Shown here piece after piece: positions 8,952 through 16,508 of a stretch of DNA of 36,842 bases. The notes below the pieces were generated by a model. It was not told where the DNA came from. It was given only the letters and a program-made list of their open reading frames with translations, and searched no databases. Positions within the stretch are counted from its first letter, which is position 1. The number at the start of each line of letters is the position of its first letter. The stretch covers positions 1-36,842 of the forward strand of contig JASLMK010000055.1 in the NCBI GenBank assembly GCA_030746555.1. Direction: 5' to 3'. The DNA comes from Planctomycetota bacterium. Its GTDB lineage: Bacteria; Planctomycetota; UBA1135; GCA-002686595. The position numbers were made by a program, and so were the translations under genes.

Positions 8952-9596
8952 CTAGAACAGGGCCTTGGGGTCCAGGGCGAGGTCGCCCTTGACCTTCACC
9001 TTGAGGCCCTCGAGGACCTTGCGGACGGCCTTGGCGTCCGGCTTCTCCTTGCCGCCCATGTGCAGGATCGTGCGCACTCCGCAGAAGGCGTCGACGACTC
9101 CGGGGATCTCCTCGAGCAAGGCCTCACGGGCCTTGGCCGCGGTCTTCGCTCATGTGAACTTCGGGCAGTCGGCCACGTAGGCGGCGACGGCCCGCGGGCG
9201 CGTTTCCTTCTTCAGGGAGACGAACTCGAGCTTGTTGGCCTTGACCGAGCGTGCGAGGACGGCCTCGTCGGGCTTCGCGTCCTTCTGCATGGTGAAGGTC
9301 ACCCGCGTCCCATTCTGGAGCATCTTGTCGACCTTCTCGATCTTGGCCATGGCCGCACGGGCCCGGCGTCCGCCGCTTCAGCTCGGCCCCTTGGTCACGA
9401 GCACCCAGACGGCCACTTCCTTCTTCTTCTTCGCCTCGTCCTTCTTCTCGGGCACGTCGTCCATGCCGCGGGCCGGATCGTCGAGGCGTGCGGTGTCGTT
9501 CGAGAGGAGATCGCCGGGGAGGGAGCCGACGGGGAGGGCGATGCCGAGCGCCAGGGCGCATCCGGCGAAGAGGTTTCGACTGCAAGTGGAAGGCAT
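8952..9596 (-). CDS. Putative exported selenoprotein: tandem HMA-like domains, each with one in-frame TGA (Sec73, Sec149)
   Basis: One 215-codon frame from ATG 9596 to TAG 8954-8952 with exactly two internal TGAs, at 9380-9378 (residue 73) and 9152-9150 (residue 149). Residues 1-30 form a signal peptide; 45-60 is a charged, Lys-rich linker. Repeat A (about 60-132) runs VWVLVTKGPS-U-SGG, helix, VTFTMQ, PDEAVLARSVKANKLEFVSLK. Repeat B (about 133-207) runs VAAYVADCPKFT-U-AKT, helix, IPGVVDAF, VRTILHM, PDAKAVRKVLEGLKVKVK. The spacing matches: Sec to second strand is 26 and 25 residues, Sec to PD-A is 36 and 37. The pattern resembles HMA domains, with Sec at the first Cys of MTCxxC and Gly or Thr at the second. 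Codon use stays coding-like throughout. Read conventionally it would be two fragments (72 and 66 residues) and an orphan tail. A metal-binding or redox role is inferred. The alternative is a gene broken twice. Confidence 0.68.
9117..9135 (-). promoter_or_regulatory. SECIS-like hairpin 3' of the second TGA
   Basis: Reading the minus strand, the bases 15-33 after TGA 9152-9150 form CAAGGCC-CGTGA-GGCCTTG: a perfect 7-bp stem with a 5-nt loop whose second base is G. The loop begins 21 nt after the codon. Known bacterial SECIS elements are stem-loops in this distance range with a guanosine near the start of the apical loop. GC-rich coding DNA makes chance hairpins common, so the support comes mainly from its near identity to the hairpin after the first TGA. 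Confidence 0.5.
9351..9363 (-). promoter_or_regulatory. SECIS-like hairpin 3' of the first TGA
   Basis: Bases 15-27 after TGA 9380-9378 (minus strand) read GGCC-CGTGC-GGCC: a 4-bp stem with the loop CGTGC, beginning 18 nt after the codon. Stem core and loop (GGCCCGTG-N-GGCC) are the same as after the second TGA, shifted by one codon. The encoded residues also match (A-R-A-A versus A-R-E-A), so shared ancestry of the protein repeat could explain part of the similarity. The stem is short on its own. Confidence 0.4.
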
Positions 9597-9635
9597 GGAC
9601 TGACCTTGGTCTGGGCCGGAAGCGGGAACGAGGCG

Positions 9636-9664
9636 ATTATCCGCCTTGACCGAGGTCCTGTCAG
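9636..9664 (-). promoter_or_regulatory. Sigma70-like promoter of the selenoprotein gene
   Basis: On the minus strand, CTGACA (9664-9659) is followed after exactly 17 bases by GATAAT (9641-9636). Each box is one mismatch from the TTGACA/TATAAT consensus. The predicted start would lie near 9629, leaving a leader of about 33 nt with AAGG about 10 bases before ATG 9596. In 70 % GC DNA such an AT-rich -10 box is unusual. It would drive the selenoprotein gene and probably the ATP-grasp gene 17 bases behind it. Confidence 0.6.
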
Positions 9665-9668
9665 GACC
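9654..9668. promoter_or_regulatory. Operator-like palindrome over the -35 box
   Basis: GGTCCTG-T-CAGGACC is a perfect inverted repeat of 7 bases around one central base. It overlaps the -35 hexamer of the promoter above (9659-9664), which is where a dimeric repressor would block polymerase. On position alone it could also be the end hairpin of the preceding dehydrogenase gene, but it has no following T-run on the minus strand. The cognate regulator is not in the window. Confidence 0.4.
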
Positions 9669-9702
9669 AGGCGCGGGGTTTGCAGACTTTGAACGCTGCG
9701 CC

Positions 9703-12312
9703 TCAGTCGCCCAACTCGGAGACGGTCCAGGGCTCGGGGCGCGCTCCGACCGCCTCGCGCTCCCTGCGCACGCTCTCGGTGTGGATCGGCGCGACGCCGT
9801 GCCCCCACTCGCGGCGGATGTAGGTCAGCACGGCCGCGATGTCCGCGTCGTCGGCGCCGTAGGCCGGCATGTCCATGTTCCACTCGACTCCGTCGAGGAC
9901 GAGGGGGCCGGTCAGGCCGTGCATGACGATGCGCGTCAGGCGCCCCGCATCCCCCAGAACGAACGGCGACTGGCGCAGGCGCGGCGCCTTGCCGTCCTCG
10001 CCGCGACCCGAGCTCTGGTGGCAAGCGGCGCAGACCTCGCCGTAGATCACCCTGCCGCGCTCGAAGAGTGCGCGCTCGTCCTCGGTCAGCGGAACGACCT
10101 CGAAGGCCGCCACCCCCTCCCGGCCGGGCCAGGCGATCGCGTCGGCCGCCTCCAAGGTCCTGCGCGCCAGGACCTGCTCGAGGCTCGGAGCGCGCTCGGC
10201 GGCGGGCGGACCCTCCTCCGGCTCGCTTCCCAGGGCCAGCAGGGTGTCCAGGGCCGCGGGGCGGCGAGAGACGTGGATCACGCTCGGCTTGCCGTCGGGG
10301 CCCTTGGGTCGCCCCGCGAGCACACCGTCGATGCGGGCGCGCCGCTGCCAGAGCGGCGCATCGGGGAAGTCGACGAAGGTGTCGAGGAGCCCCTCGATCC
10401 TGTCCGAGCGCCCCTCGACCACGACACAACGCGCGGCGAGGGAGAGGAACTTCTCCAAGCCGTCGGGCGGCGTCGGCACGGCGTCGCGGGAGAGGACGGC
10501 GCGCACGAAGTCGAGCTCGCGTCCTCCGATGCCGCTCAGGACCGCGGAGCGCGCCGCCGAGGTCCCCGCGGCGGAACGCAGGAGCTCGTAGAGGCTTTGG
10601 TCCGCCGCCGCGGTCTCGGCCTCGCCCAAGGAGCAGAGCACCTGGTGGAACAGGCGGGCGCTCTTCGCCCGCGCCCCGGCGGCTTCGACCGCGCGGGTCA
10701 CGCGCCCGTCGCCCTTGCGCAAGAGCCCCTCGCCGACCCGCACGCCGGTCAGGGTGAGCTCCTCGTCCGCGGCGTCCAGGGCCGCGAGCACGACCTCCTC
10801 GTCGAGGCCGCCGATCCCCTCCAGGGCCCACAGGGCGTGGATGCGCCCCAGGGTCGTCTCGTGCTCCAAGGCCCGCTCGCGCACGAGTTCGTGGGCGTCG
10901 AAGGACTCGCCGCCCTCCTCGACGATCAGCCGCTGAGCGGTGTCGCGCCACCAACCGTCGGGATGGGCCAGCGCATCGGCGAGCTCGGTCCAGCTGGCCT
11001 CCGAGAGGCGCGGGCGCTCGCCTCGGGCCGCCTCCCCATCGCGGACGATGCGCCAGATGCGCCCCAGACCCAGGGGCGTCTCCAGCCCGCGGTCGAGCAC
11101 CTGGTCGCGCAGGAACGAGGTGACGAAGATGCGATGCTGGATCACGCCGCGGTAGAGGTCGACCACGTAGAGGGCGCCGTCGGGCCCGTTCGCGAGGTTC
11201 ACGGGCCGGAAGCGCTCGTCGGTCGAGGTCATGAACTCGTCGCGCTCGTAGACGTTGACCGCCGTGGGCCTCCCGTCGGGGAGCTCGTCGACGCGGAAGC
11301 GCTTGATCAGGTTCCCGCAGGGCTCGGCGATGAACGCATTGCCGGCGTACTCCGCGCCGAACGCCGTGCCACGATAGATGAGCGGTCCGCAGGCCCCGGT
11401 GAAGACCGTCAGGAAGCCGTCGCGCAGCATCTTCTTCTGGTAGCCGCGGTTGATTCCCGGCGTCACCCGAGCGGGCCAGACCGACTGGTCGCGGGCGATG
11501 CGCACGTTGCCCCCCGCGCCGCGGCCGTGGCTGGGGTTGCGCACGGTGTAGTGCGAGGGGATCAGGTCCCCGCGCAGGCCGTCGGAGTTGCCGTTGAAGA
11601 ACACGCGCCCGCGGTCATCTCGAGTGATCCCCCACTGACCCCCGCCGGCGGTCTTCTGGCGCAACCACTCGCCACGGACCAGGCGATAACGCCAGGCGTG
11701 GTTCGCGCAGCGAACCCAGTTGTCCAGGGTCGGCATCAGCCCGTTCACGGCGTGCTCGGGACTCCCGATGCCGCCCATGCCCGTGGCGATGACCTCGGTG
11801 CGGTCGGCGCGGCCGTCGCCGTCGGTGTCTTCGGCGAACAACAAGTCGGGCGGGACGATGACCAGAGCGCCCCCCCGCGTGGGCTGGACCGCGCGCGGCA
11901 GGACCAAACCGTCCATGAACACGACCCGCCGGTCCATGCGGCCGTCGCCGTCGGTGTCGGAGAGCACGACGATCGAGCAGATCGGCTCCCGTTCGCCCGT
12001 CCCGTCGATGTCGGGCATGTAGGCCTGGTACTCGCAGACCCACATGCGGCCGTCCTCGTCGAAGGCGAGGGTGATCGGATCGCACACCAGGGGCTCGGCC
12101 GCCGCGAGCTCGACGGTGAACCCCGGGGGGACGCGGAAGCTCGCCAGCGCCTCGCCGGGGGTCAGGGCGGGCGCGGGAGGGATGACGAGCTCCTCGGGCA
12201 GGGGCGGCTGTTCCTCGCCCGCCCGGTCGCCGGCCTGGGCGGAGGCCGCCGGCGCGCCGAATGTGAGCGTCAGGCAGACGAGCAGGGCGCGGCGCGATGG
12301 CTGGGGCTGCAT
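9703..12312 (-). CDS. PVC-type membrane-bound dehydrogenase with C-terminal cytochrome c
   Basis: 869 residues. ATG 12312 gives a signal peptide (RRALLVCLTLTFGAPAASAQA); the longer frame upstream lies over the Gfo/Idh gene and looks non-coding. Residues about 40-430 match the beta-propeller dehydrogenase domain known from Pirellula and Verrucomicrobium (PPGFTVELAAAEPLVCDP, LSDTDGDGRMDRR, ANGPDGALYVVDLYRG), with repeated DxDGDG calcium-type loops. The middle (430-740) is alpha-helical and HEAT-like. A heme-c motif CAACH lies near 761 and MDMPAYG near 825 supplies the likely axial methionine. The family is thought to oxidise sugars or alcohols in the periplasm and pass electrons to its own heme; the substrate is not known. 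It follows the Gfo/Idh gene by 104 bases on the same strand. Confidence 0.92.
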   Translation of the reverse strand: MQPQPSRRALLVCLTLTFGAPAASAQAGDRAGEEQPPLPEELVIPPAPALTPGEALASFRVPPGFTVELAAAEPLVCDPITLAFDEDGRMWVCEYQAYMPDIDGTGEREPICSIVVLSDTDGDGRMDRRVVFMDGLVLPRAVQPTRGGALVIVPPDLLFAEDTDGDGRADRTEVIATGMGGIGSPEHAVNGLMPTLDNWVRCANHAWRYRLVRGEWLRQKTAGGGQWGITRDDRGRVFFNGNSDGLRGDLIPSHYTVRNPSHGRGAGGNVRIARDQSVWPARVTPGINRGYQKKMLRDGFLTVFTGACGPLIYRGTAFGAEYAGNAFIAEPCGNLIKRFRVDELPDGRPTAVNVYERDEFMTSTDERFRPVNLANGPDGALYVVDLYRGVIQHRIFVTSFLRDQVLDRGLETPLGLGRIWRIVRDGEAARGERPRLSEASWTELADALAHPDGWWRDTAQRLIVEEGGESFDAHELVRERALEHETTLGRIHALWALEGIGGLDEEVVLAALDAADEELTLTGVRVGEGLLRKGDGRVTRAVEAAGARAKSARLFHQVLCSLGEAETAAADQSLYELLRSAAGTSAARSAVLSGIGGRELDFVRAVLSRDAVPTPPDGLEKFLSLAARCVVVEGRSDRIEGLLDTFVDFPDAPLWQRRARIDGVLAGRPKGPDGKPSVIHVSRRPAALDTLLALGSEPEEGPPAAERAPSLEQVLARRTLEAADAIAWPGREGVAAFEVVPLTEDERALFERGRVIYGEVCAACHQSSGRGEDGKAPRLRQSPFVLGDAGRLTRIVMHGLTGPLVLDGVEWNMDMPAYGADDADIAAVLTYIRREWGHGVAPIHTESVRREREAVGARPEPWTVSELGD

Positions 12313-12416
12313 GGGTGCGCCAAGGATAGGGCGGCTCCCCATTCCTTGCACGCCCGCCGGGGGGCGCCGTGGGGGGCGCCGGCGCGTCGGACCCCGACCG
12401 AGAGCGCGGCCCTCGC

Positions 12417-13475
12417 TCAGACCGGCTCGGTCGCGCCGCTCGCTAGGCTGCGCCGCTCCGCTTCCAACAGGCTGGCGAGGGCCCGCGCGTCGTCGACCTC
12501 CACGCGCAGGTCTCCCCCTCCGGCGGCGATGAGCCCGAGGAGGTGGCGCACCTCGCCGTCGTAGCCGTCGCAGTCGCCGACCTCGACGGCTTCGACGCCG
12601 CCCGGGCCGGAGAGCTCGAGCTGGGGTGCGCGCGAGATGTCGAAGTCGGCCGTCGCCTGCTCGAAGACGACGGTGGCCTGCATCCGGAATCCCCAGCCGG
12701 GCGCGTTGTCCCAGCCGCCCTCGGCGGTGACGTGGGCCGGCCCGCCGTCGAAGTGGTAGAGGGTGCTGAGGTGGTCGACGGTTCCCGCGCTCGTGACGGC
12801 CTGGGGGTCGCCGAAGCACCAGCGCACGAAGTCGGCGTCGTGGATGTGAAGGTCGACGAGGGCGCCGCCGCTGCGAGCGGGGTCGTCGTAGAAGCCGGCG
12901 GCCCAGTCGGGGCGCGACCCCAGGCGGCGGAAGGTCGCGCCGCGCACGGCCCCGAGAGAGCCGTCCCGCACGCGCTCGCGCAGCCACTCCCAGGCGGGCC
13001 AGAAGCGCATGCAGTGGGCGGGCATGCAGAGGGTGGACGCCTCCGCCGCGGCGTCGGCGAGGCGGGCGACGTCCTCCGAGCGCAGGGCGACGGGCTTCTC
13101 GACCAGACAGTGCTTGCCCGCGGCGAGGGCGCGCAGGGCCAGGTCGACGTGGGTGTCGGTGTGGGTGCAGATGCTCACCAGCTCCACCTCGTCGCACGCC
13201 AACAGCTCCTCGGCCTCGGCGGTGGCGAGGACGCCGGCGGGGTCGAACACCTGCTCGGGCGCCTCGTCCTCGAGGTTCCCCGCACCTCCCGCACGCCCCG
13301 CCCGGCGCTCTGGATCCTGGTCGCAAACGGCCACGAGCCGGTTCGCCCAGCCTGCGGCGTCGGCCTTCGCGTAGGCCTGGACGTGGGTGCGCCCCATGAA
13401 GCCCAGGCCGATGACGCCGACGCCGACCGGCCCGTCGAAGGCACGCTCCAGGGCCGCCGGTCTCGCCTCGTTCAT
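12417..13475 (-). CDS. Gfo/Idh/MocA family NAD(P)-dependent oxidoreductase
   Basis: 352 residues from ATG 13475; a GTG four codons upstream (13487) is possible. A Rossmann domain begins VGVIGLGFMGRTH (GxGxxG), with the usual CDQDPER acidic end of strand 2 and the catalytic EKP motif (Lys127). Residues beyond about 140 form the C-terminal alpha/beta dimer domain with ALVDLHIHDADFVRW, carrying the histidine and aspartate usual in the active site. There is no Tat or Sec signal, so it should act in the cytoplasm, unlike many planctomycete family members. Such enzymes oxidise or reduce sugars, inositols or their amino and acid forms. The TIM-barrel gene 30 bases upstream suggests a sugar or polyol pathway. 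Confidence 0.93.
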   Translation of the reverse strand: MNEARPAALERAFDGPVGVGVIGLGFMGRTHVQAYAKADAAGWANRLVAVCDQDPERRAGRAGGAGNLEDEAPEQVFDPAGVLATAEAEELLACDEVELVSICTHTDTHVDLALRALAAGKHCLVEKPVALRSEDVARLADAAAEASTLCMPAHCMRFWPAWEWLRERVRDGSLGAVRGATFRRLGSRPDWAAGFYDDPARSGGALVDLHIHDADFVRWCFGDPQAVTSAGTVDHLSTLYHFDGGPAHVTAEGGWDNAPGWGFRMQATVVFEQATADFDISRAPQLELSGPGGVEAVEVGDCDGYDGEVRHLLGLIAAGGGDLRVEVDDARALASLLEAERRSLASGATEPV

Positions 13476-13505
13476 GCGCTCACGCACCGGCTTCTCGCGG
13501 CCGGG

Positions 13506-14327
13506 CTAGGCAAGGACCCGCTCGAGTAGCTCGCGGGCGGTACGGATGTCGGCGGTGCGGTCCTCGCCCGCCTCACGCTCGATCATCAGATCGCAGTCGA
13601 TCTCCTTGGCCGCCAGCACGCCGAAGAGCGCGTCCCAGTCCACCTCGCCGGTGCCGACCGGCACCTCCGTCCCCCAGGTTCCGGGCACGCTCGTGCGCAC
13701 CGCGTCCTTCACGTGGACCCCGAAGACGTGCGGCGCGAGAGCGGCGAGGGCCTCGACGGGATCCCCCGAGTCGTAGAGGATCATGTTCGCCGGATCGAAG
13801 TTCACGCCCACGTCGGGGTGGTCGATCTCCTCGAGGACCTCGAGCAGGGTTTCGGCCGACTCTTGGCCGGTCTCGAAGCCGACCCGCGCGCCCTCGGCGA
13901 CGAAGCACTCGGTCAGCTCGCACAGCCGGTCGACCATCTTGCTCCACTCGGGATCCTCGCGATCGTGGGGCAGGAAGCCGGCGTGGAGCGTCACCAGGTC
14001 GAGATTCAGGCCGCGCATCACCTCGGCGTTGCCGACGGCGGCGCTCAGGTTGGCCTTCCAGTGCTTGTCCGGCCGCACGCCTCCGGTCTCGCGGATCGAC
14101 TCGAGGGTCGAGTAGTCCTCGCCGCGCATGCCCATCATGCCCGAGCAGATCGAGATGCCCGCCTCGTCGAGGACCTCGACCGTGTCGTCGATGGACCAGT
14201 GGCCGGTGCGCACGACGCCGAGGTCGAGCTGCACCGCGTCCAGACCCGCCTCAGCGAGGCGCTCCGCGAGGTGCTTCGGGGTCCCCGCTCGCAGGGACCA
14301 CGAACAGGCTCCGATTCGACCAGTCAA
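13506..14327 (-). CDS. Sugar phosphate isomerase/epimerase-like TIM barrel (TTG start)
   Basis: 273 residues. The TTG at 14327 was chosen because a strong Shine-Dalgarno GGAGGAG lies 8 bases upstream and the protein then begins at the first barrel strand (LTGRIGACSWSL); the frame remains open further upstream, but there it looks non-coding. This is the xylose-isomerase-like TIM-barrel family (AP-endonuclease family 2 / IolE-like). Metal ligands are in the expected order: FETGQE near 150, NFDPANM near 175, HVKD near 204 and IEREAG near 247. It is cytoplasmic and heads a probable operon with the Gfo/Idh oxidoreductase, a pairing common in inositol and uncommon-sugar catabolism. The exact reaction cannot be told from sequence. 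Confidence 0.92.
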   Translation of the reverse strand: MTGRIGACSWSLRAGTPKHLAERLAEAGLDAVQLDLGVVRTGHWSIDDTVEVLDEAGISICSGMMGMRGEDYSTLESIRETGGVRPDKHWKANLSAAVGNAEVMRGLNLDLVTLHAGFLPHDREDPEWSKMVDRLCELTECFVAEGARVGFETGQESAETLLEVLEEIDHPDVGVNFDPANMILYDSGDPVEALAALAPHVFGVHVKDAVRTSVPGTWGTEVPVGTGEVDWDALFGVLAAKEIDCDLMIEREAGEDRTADIRTARELLERVLA

Positions 14328-14335
14328 GACGGTAT

Positions 14336-14342
14336 CTCCTCC
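14336..14342 (-). promoter_or_regulatory. Strong ribosome binding site deciding a TTG start
   Basis: GGAGGAG on the minus strand, 8 bases before TTG 14327. Most genes in this window lack a clear Shine-Dalgarno, so this one stands out and fixes the rare start codon of the TIM-barrel gene. Confidence 0.8.
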
Positions 14343-14356
14343 CCAGAGGGGCGGAG

Positions 14357-14365
14357 AGCATAGCA
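14357..14365 (-). promoter_or_regulatory. Possible extended -10 promoter of the TIM-barrel operon
   Basis: TGC-TATGCT on the minus strand fits an extended -10 (TGnTATAAT with two mismatches). It would start transcription near 14350, just ahead of the Shine-Dalgarno. No good -35 box is present. It lies in the 121-base divergent gap between this operon and the plus-strand hydrolase gene. Confidence 0.3.
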
Positions 14366-14448
14366 GGCCGGGCTCCTTGGAAGCCACTCCGCACGCCCCG
14401 ACATCGGGTTCCCGGCCGGAACGCTGCGCTCCTGGTAGATTGGCACCG

Positions 14449-15462
14449 ATGCGCGCCCGTCCCGTTCTCGTCCTACTCCCGCTTCTCTGCGCCTCCGGCA
14501 GCGACGGTCCGCTGCGGGCGGCTCGCCCGCCGATCCCCTGGTCGGTGGCCATCCACGGCGGAGAGGTGGGACACGACCTCGGCCTCGCCGCCGCCGCCTT
14601 CGATCACGTGGCGCACCTCGGCTTCACCGGCGTGCGCACCGACATCTTCTGGCACGAGGTCGAGCCCGCACGCGACCAGTGGGATCCCGGGATGGTCGCC
14701 TTCCACGTGGGCTACGTGGAGCTCGCCCGCGAGCGCGAGCTCGACCCCCTGGTGATCCTCAGCGGCGCGCCCGGCTGGGCCGCCGACCTCTATGAGTCCG
14801 ACGAGGCCGCCTTCTGGCTGGAGTACGAGGACTACGTCCGGCGCGTCCTGTTCCTCGTCGCCCCAGAGGCCGACACCTACCAGCTCTGGAACGAGCCCAA
14901 CCACTTCATCGACCCGATCGACGCCGACGACGACTGGCAGCTCATCGCCCGCGCGGGCGCGCTGGTGCGCGAACTGGACCCGACGGCGAGGACCAGCGTC
15001 AACGTCATGGCGAACCTGCCGGGCTGGCAGGCGGCCCTCGACGACTGGGTCACGCAGGCCGGCGAGTACATCGACATCATCGGCGTCGATCACTACCCGG
15101 GAACCTGGGCCTGCTGCACGGCGTCGGATTGGGGCCCCTTGGAGACGCTCATCACCCGCATCAACACTCCGGGAGACTTGTGGTTCGGAAAGCGCGGAGC
15201 CCTGATGGAGACCGGATTCAGCTCCTGGGCCTTCTTCGCCGACGAGCAGGACCAGGCGGACTGGATCGACCAGGCGCTGCCGGAGATCCGAGCCAGGCTC
15301 GACGCGGACGTCGGCCGTCGGATGGTCCTGTGCAACTACTACCAGCTGATCGACGTGAACACCGGCGGCTGGGGTCAGGAGGCCCACTTCGGGATCGTGC
15401 ACACCGACGGGACGCCCAAGGTCGGCTACGCCGTCCTCGCGGAGCGGCTCGCCGGATTCTGA
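14449..15462 (+). CDS. Exported glycoside hydrolase-like protein (clan GH-A type TIM barrel)
   Basis: 337 residues from ATG 14449. A short signal peptide ([12 protein letters not shown]) precedes the barrel. Two features point to a clan GH-A retaining hydrolase: QLWNEPNHF with Glu149 directly after Asn (acid/base on strand 4) and [10 protein letters not shown] with Glu254 (candidate nucleophile on strand 7). VDHYPGTW and [13 protein letters not shown] are further barrel landmarks, resembling GH39/GH5-like proteins; I cannot name the exact family or substrate. It is divergently transcribed from the TIM-barrel/oxidoreductase operon, which could process sugars it releases. No strong RBS precedes the start. 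Confidence 0.85.
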   Translation: MRARPVLVLLPLLCASGSDGPLRAARPPIPWSVAIHGGEVGHDLGLAAAAFDHVAHLGFTGVRTDIFWHEVEPARDQWDPGMVAFHVGYVELARERELDPLVILSGAPGWAADLYESDEAAFWLEYEDYVRRVLFLVAPEADTYQLWNEPNHFIDPIDADDDWQLIARAGALVRELDPTARTSVNVMANLPGWQAALDDWVTQAGEYIDIIGVDHYPGTWACCTASDWGPLETLITRINTPGDLWFGKRGALMETGFSSWAFFADEQDQADWIDQALPEIRARLDADVGRRMVLCNYYQLIDVNTGGWGQEAHFGIVHTDGTPKVGYAVLAERLAGF

Positions 15463-15482
15463 CCTTGGGCGGCGCCCGCGCC

Positions 15483-15518
15483 GGCCGGAGCCCGTCCGCC
15501 CCGCGGCAAACTCCGGCC
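15483..15518 (+). terminator. Inverted repeat after the hydrolase gene, possible terminator
   Basis: GGCCGGAG and CTCCGGCC form a perfect 8-bp stem around a 20-base loop, 20 bases after the hydrolase stop. There is no T-run, so an intrinsic terminator is uncertain. Confidence 0.3.
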
Positions 15519-15559
15519 ACGATCACGCAGGGGAGAGCGCCGCAGCGTACATTCTCCCC

Positions 15560-16489
15560 ATGAGCACGAAGACCACGCGCCGGGGGTTCCTAGCCGCCCT
15601 GACCACCACGACGGCCGCCGCCGCGGCCGCCTCCTCGCCCATGGTTCGCTCGAGCACGGCACGCAGTGGGGAGGACCCGCTGTTTTCGATCTCCCTCGCC
15701 CAGTGGTCCCTGCACCGCTCCCTCCGCTCGGGGAAGCTCGACACCCTCGAGTTCGCGGCCTACGCCAGGGACACCTTCGGCATCGCGGCCGTCGAGTACG
15801 TGAACCAGTTCTTCGCCGACAAGGCGACCGACTTCGACTACCTCGGTGAGATGAAGGCGCGCGCCGCCGACGCTGGGGTGGCGAGCCTGTTGATCATGAT
15901 CGACGGCGAGGGCGCCCTGGCCGACGCCGATGCGAAGCGGCGCGCGGAGGCGATCGCCAACCACCACAAGTGGATCGTCGCGGCGAGCTTCCTCGGCTGC
16001 CACTCGATCCGCGTCAACGCCGCGGGCAGCGGTGAGCGCGAGGCGCAGGCCGAGCGCGCCGCCGAGTCCCTCGTGGAGCTCGCCGAGTTCGGCGACCAGT
16101 ACGGGATCGACGTGATCGTCGAGAACCACGGAGGACTCTCGTCGGACGGTAGCTGGCTGGCGGACGTCATGAAGCGAGCCGGCCACCCCGGCGTCGGAAC
16201 CCTGCCCGACTTCGGCAACTTCCACCTCGGCGGCGGAAAGTGGTACGACCGCTACCGGGGCGTCGAGGAGCTGATGCCCTACGCCAAGGCCGTCAGCGCC
16301 AAGTCCCACGAGTTCGACGGCGAGGGTCTGGAGACGAAGACGGACTACCGGCGCATGCTGAAGATCGTCCTCGCCGCCGGCTACCGCGGTCACGTGGGGA
16401 TCGAGTACGAGGGCGGGGGCAAGCCCGAGGACGAGGGGATCGAGCTCACGCGCGACCTCCTGGTGCGCGTCCGGGACGAGCTCTCCTAG
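15560..16489 (+). CDS. Tat-exported sugar phosphate isomerase/epimerase-like TIM barrel
   Basis: 309 residues from ATG 15560 with a twin-arginine signal ([10 protein letters not shown], then an alanine-rich core to about residue 30). The barrel shows the xylose-isomerase-like metal set: VIVENHGG (Glu188), LPDFGNFHL (Asp217), KSHEFD (His250) and GIEYEG (Glu282). Tat export suggests folding and metal loading in the cytoplasm before secretion. Family members isomerise or epimerise sugars, but the many exported planctomycete paralogues are uncharacterised. It is followed 19 bases later by the big dehydrogenase/cytochrome gene, so the two are probably co-expressed for periplasmic sugar oxidation. 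Confidence 0.92.
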   Translation: MSTKTTRRGFLAALTTTTAAAAAASSPMVRSSTARSGEDPLFSISLAQWSLHRSLRSGKLDTLEFAAYARDTFGIAAVEYVNQFFADKATDFDYLGEMKARAADAGVASLLIMIDGEGALADADAKRRAEAIANHHKWIVAASFLGCHSIRVNAAGSGEREAQAERAAESLVELAEFGDQYGIDVIVENHGGLSSDGSWLADVMKRAGHPGVGTLPDFGNFHLGGGKWYDRYRGVEELMPYAKAVSAKSHEFDGEGLETKTDYRRMLKIVLAAGYRGHVGIEYEGGGKPEDEGIELTRDLLVRVRDELS

Positions 16490-16508
16490 CCACTCCCCAC
16501 GCCCCGCC

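Noticed and set aside
9150..9596. Two separate small genes (9378-9596 and 9150-9350, minus)
   Set aside because: They are in the same frame, joined by nine stop-free codons, and the coding pattern continues past the second TGA to TAG 8952. One gene with two recoded TGAs explains all of it better.
8952..9596. Genome-wide reassignment of TGA to an amino acid
   Set aside because: Many clear genes here end in TGA (for example the sulfatase, DUF1501, PSD1 and ABC genes, with stop/start overlaps), so any readthrough must be local.
12313..12416. GGCGCC-rich stretch after the Gfo/Idh gene as a terminator
   Set aside because: Short palindromes without a consistent stem or T-run; probably just GC-rich sequence.
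9646..12564. 972-codon open frame on the plus strand
   Set aside because: It lies wholly antisense to the PVC-type dehydrogenase and Gfo/Idh genes. Its composition (Arg/Gly/Val-rich, no domain) is that of a GC-driven shadow frame.
13501..13509. CCGGGCTAG, identical to the end of the repeat element, at the 3' end of the TIM-barrel gene
   Set aside because: Only 9 bases match and no inverted partner or TTCATGAA arm lies nearby. Chance, or at most a relic.
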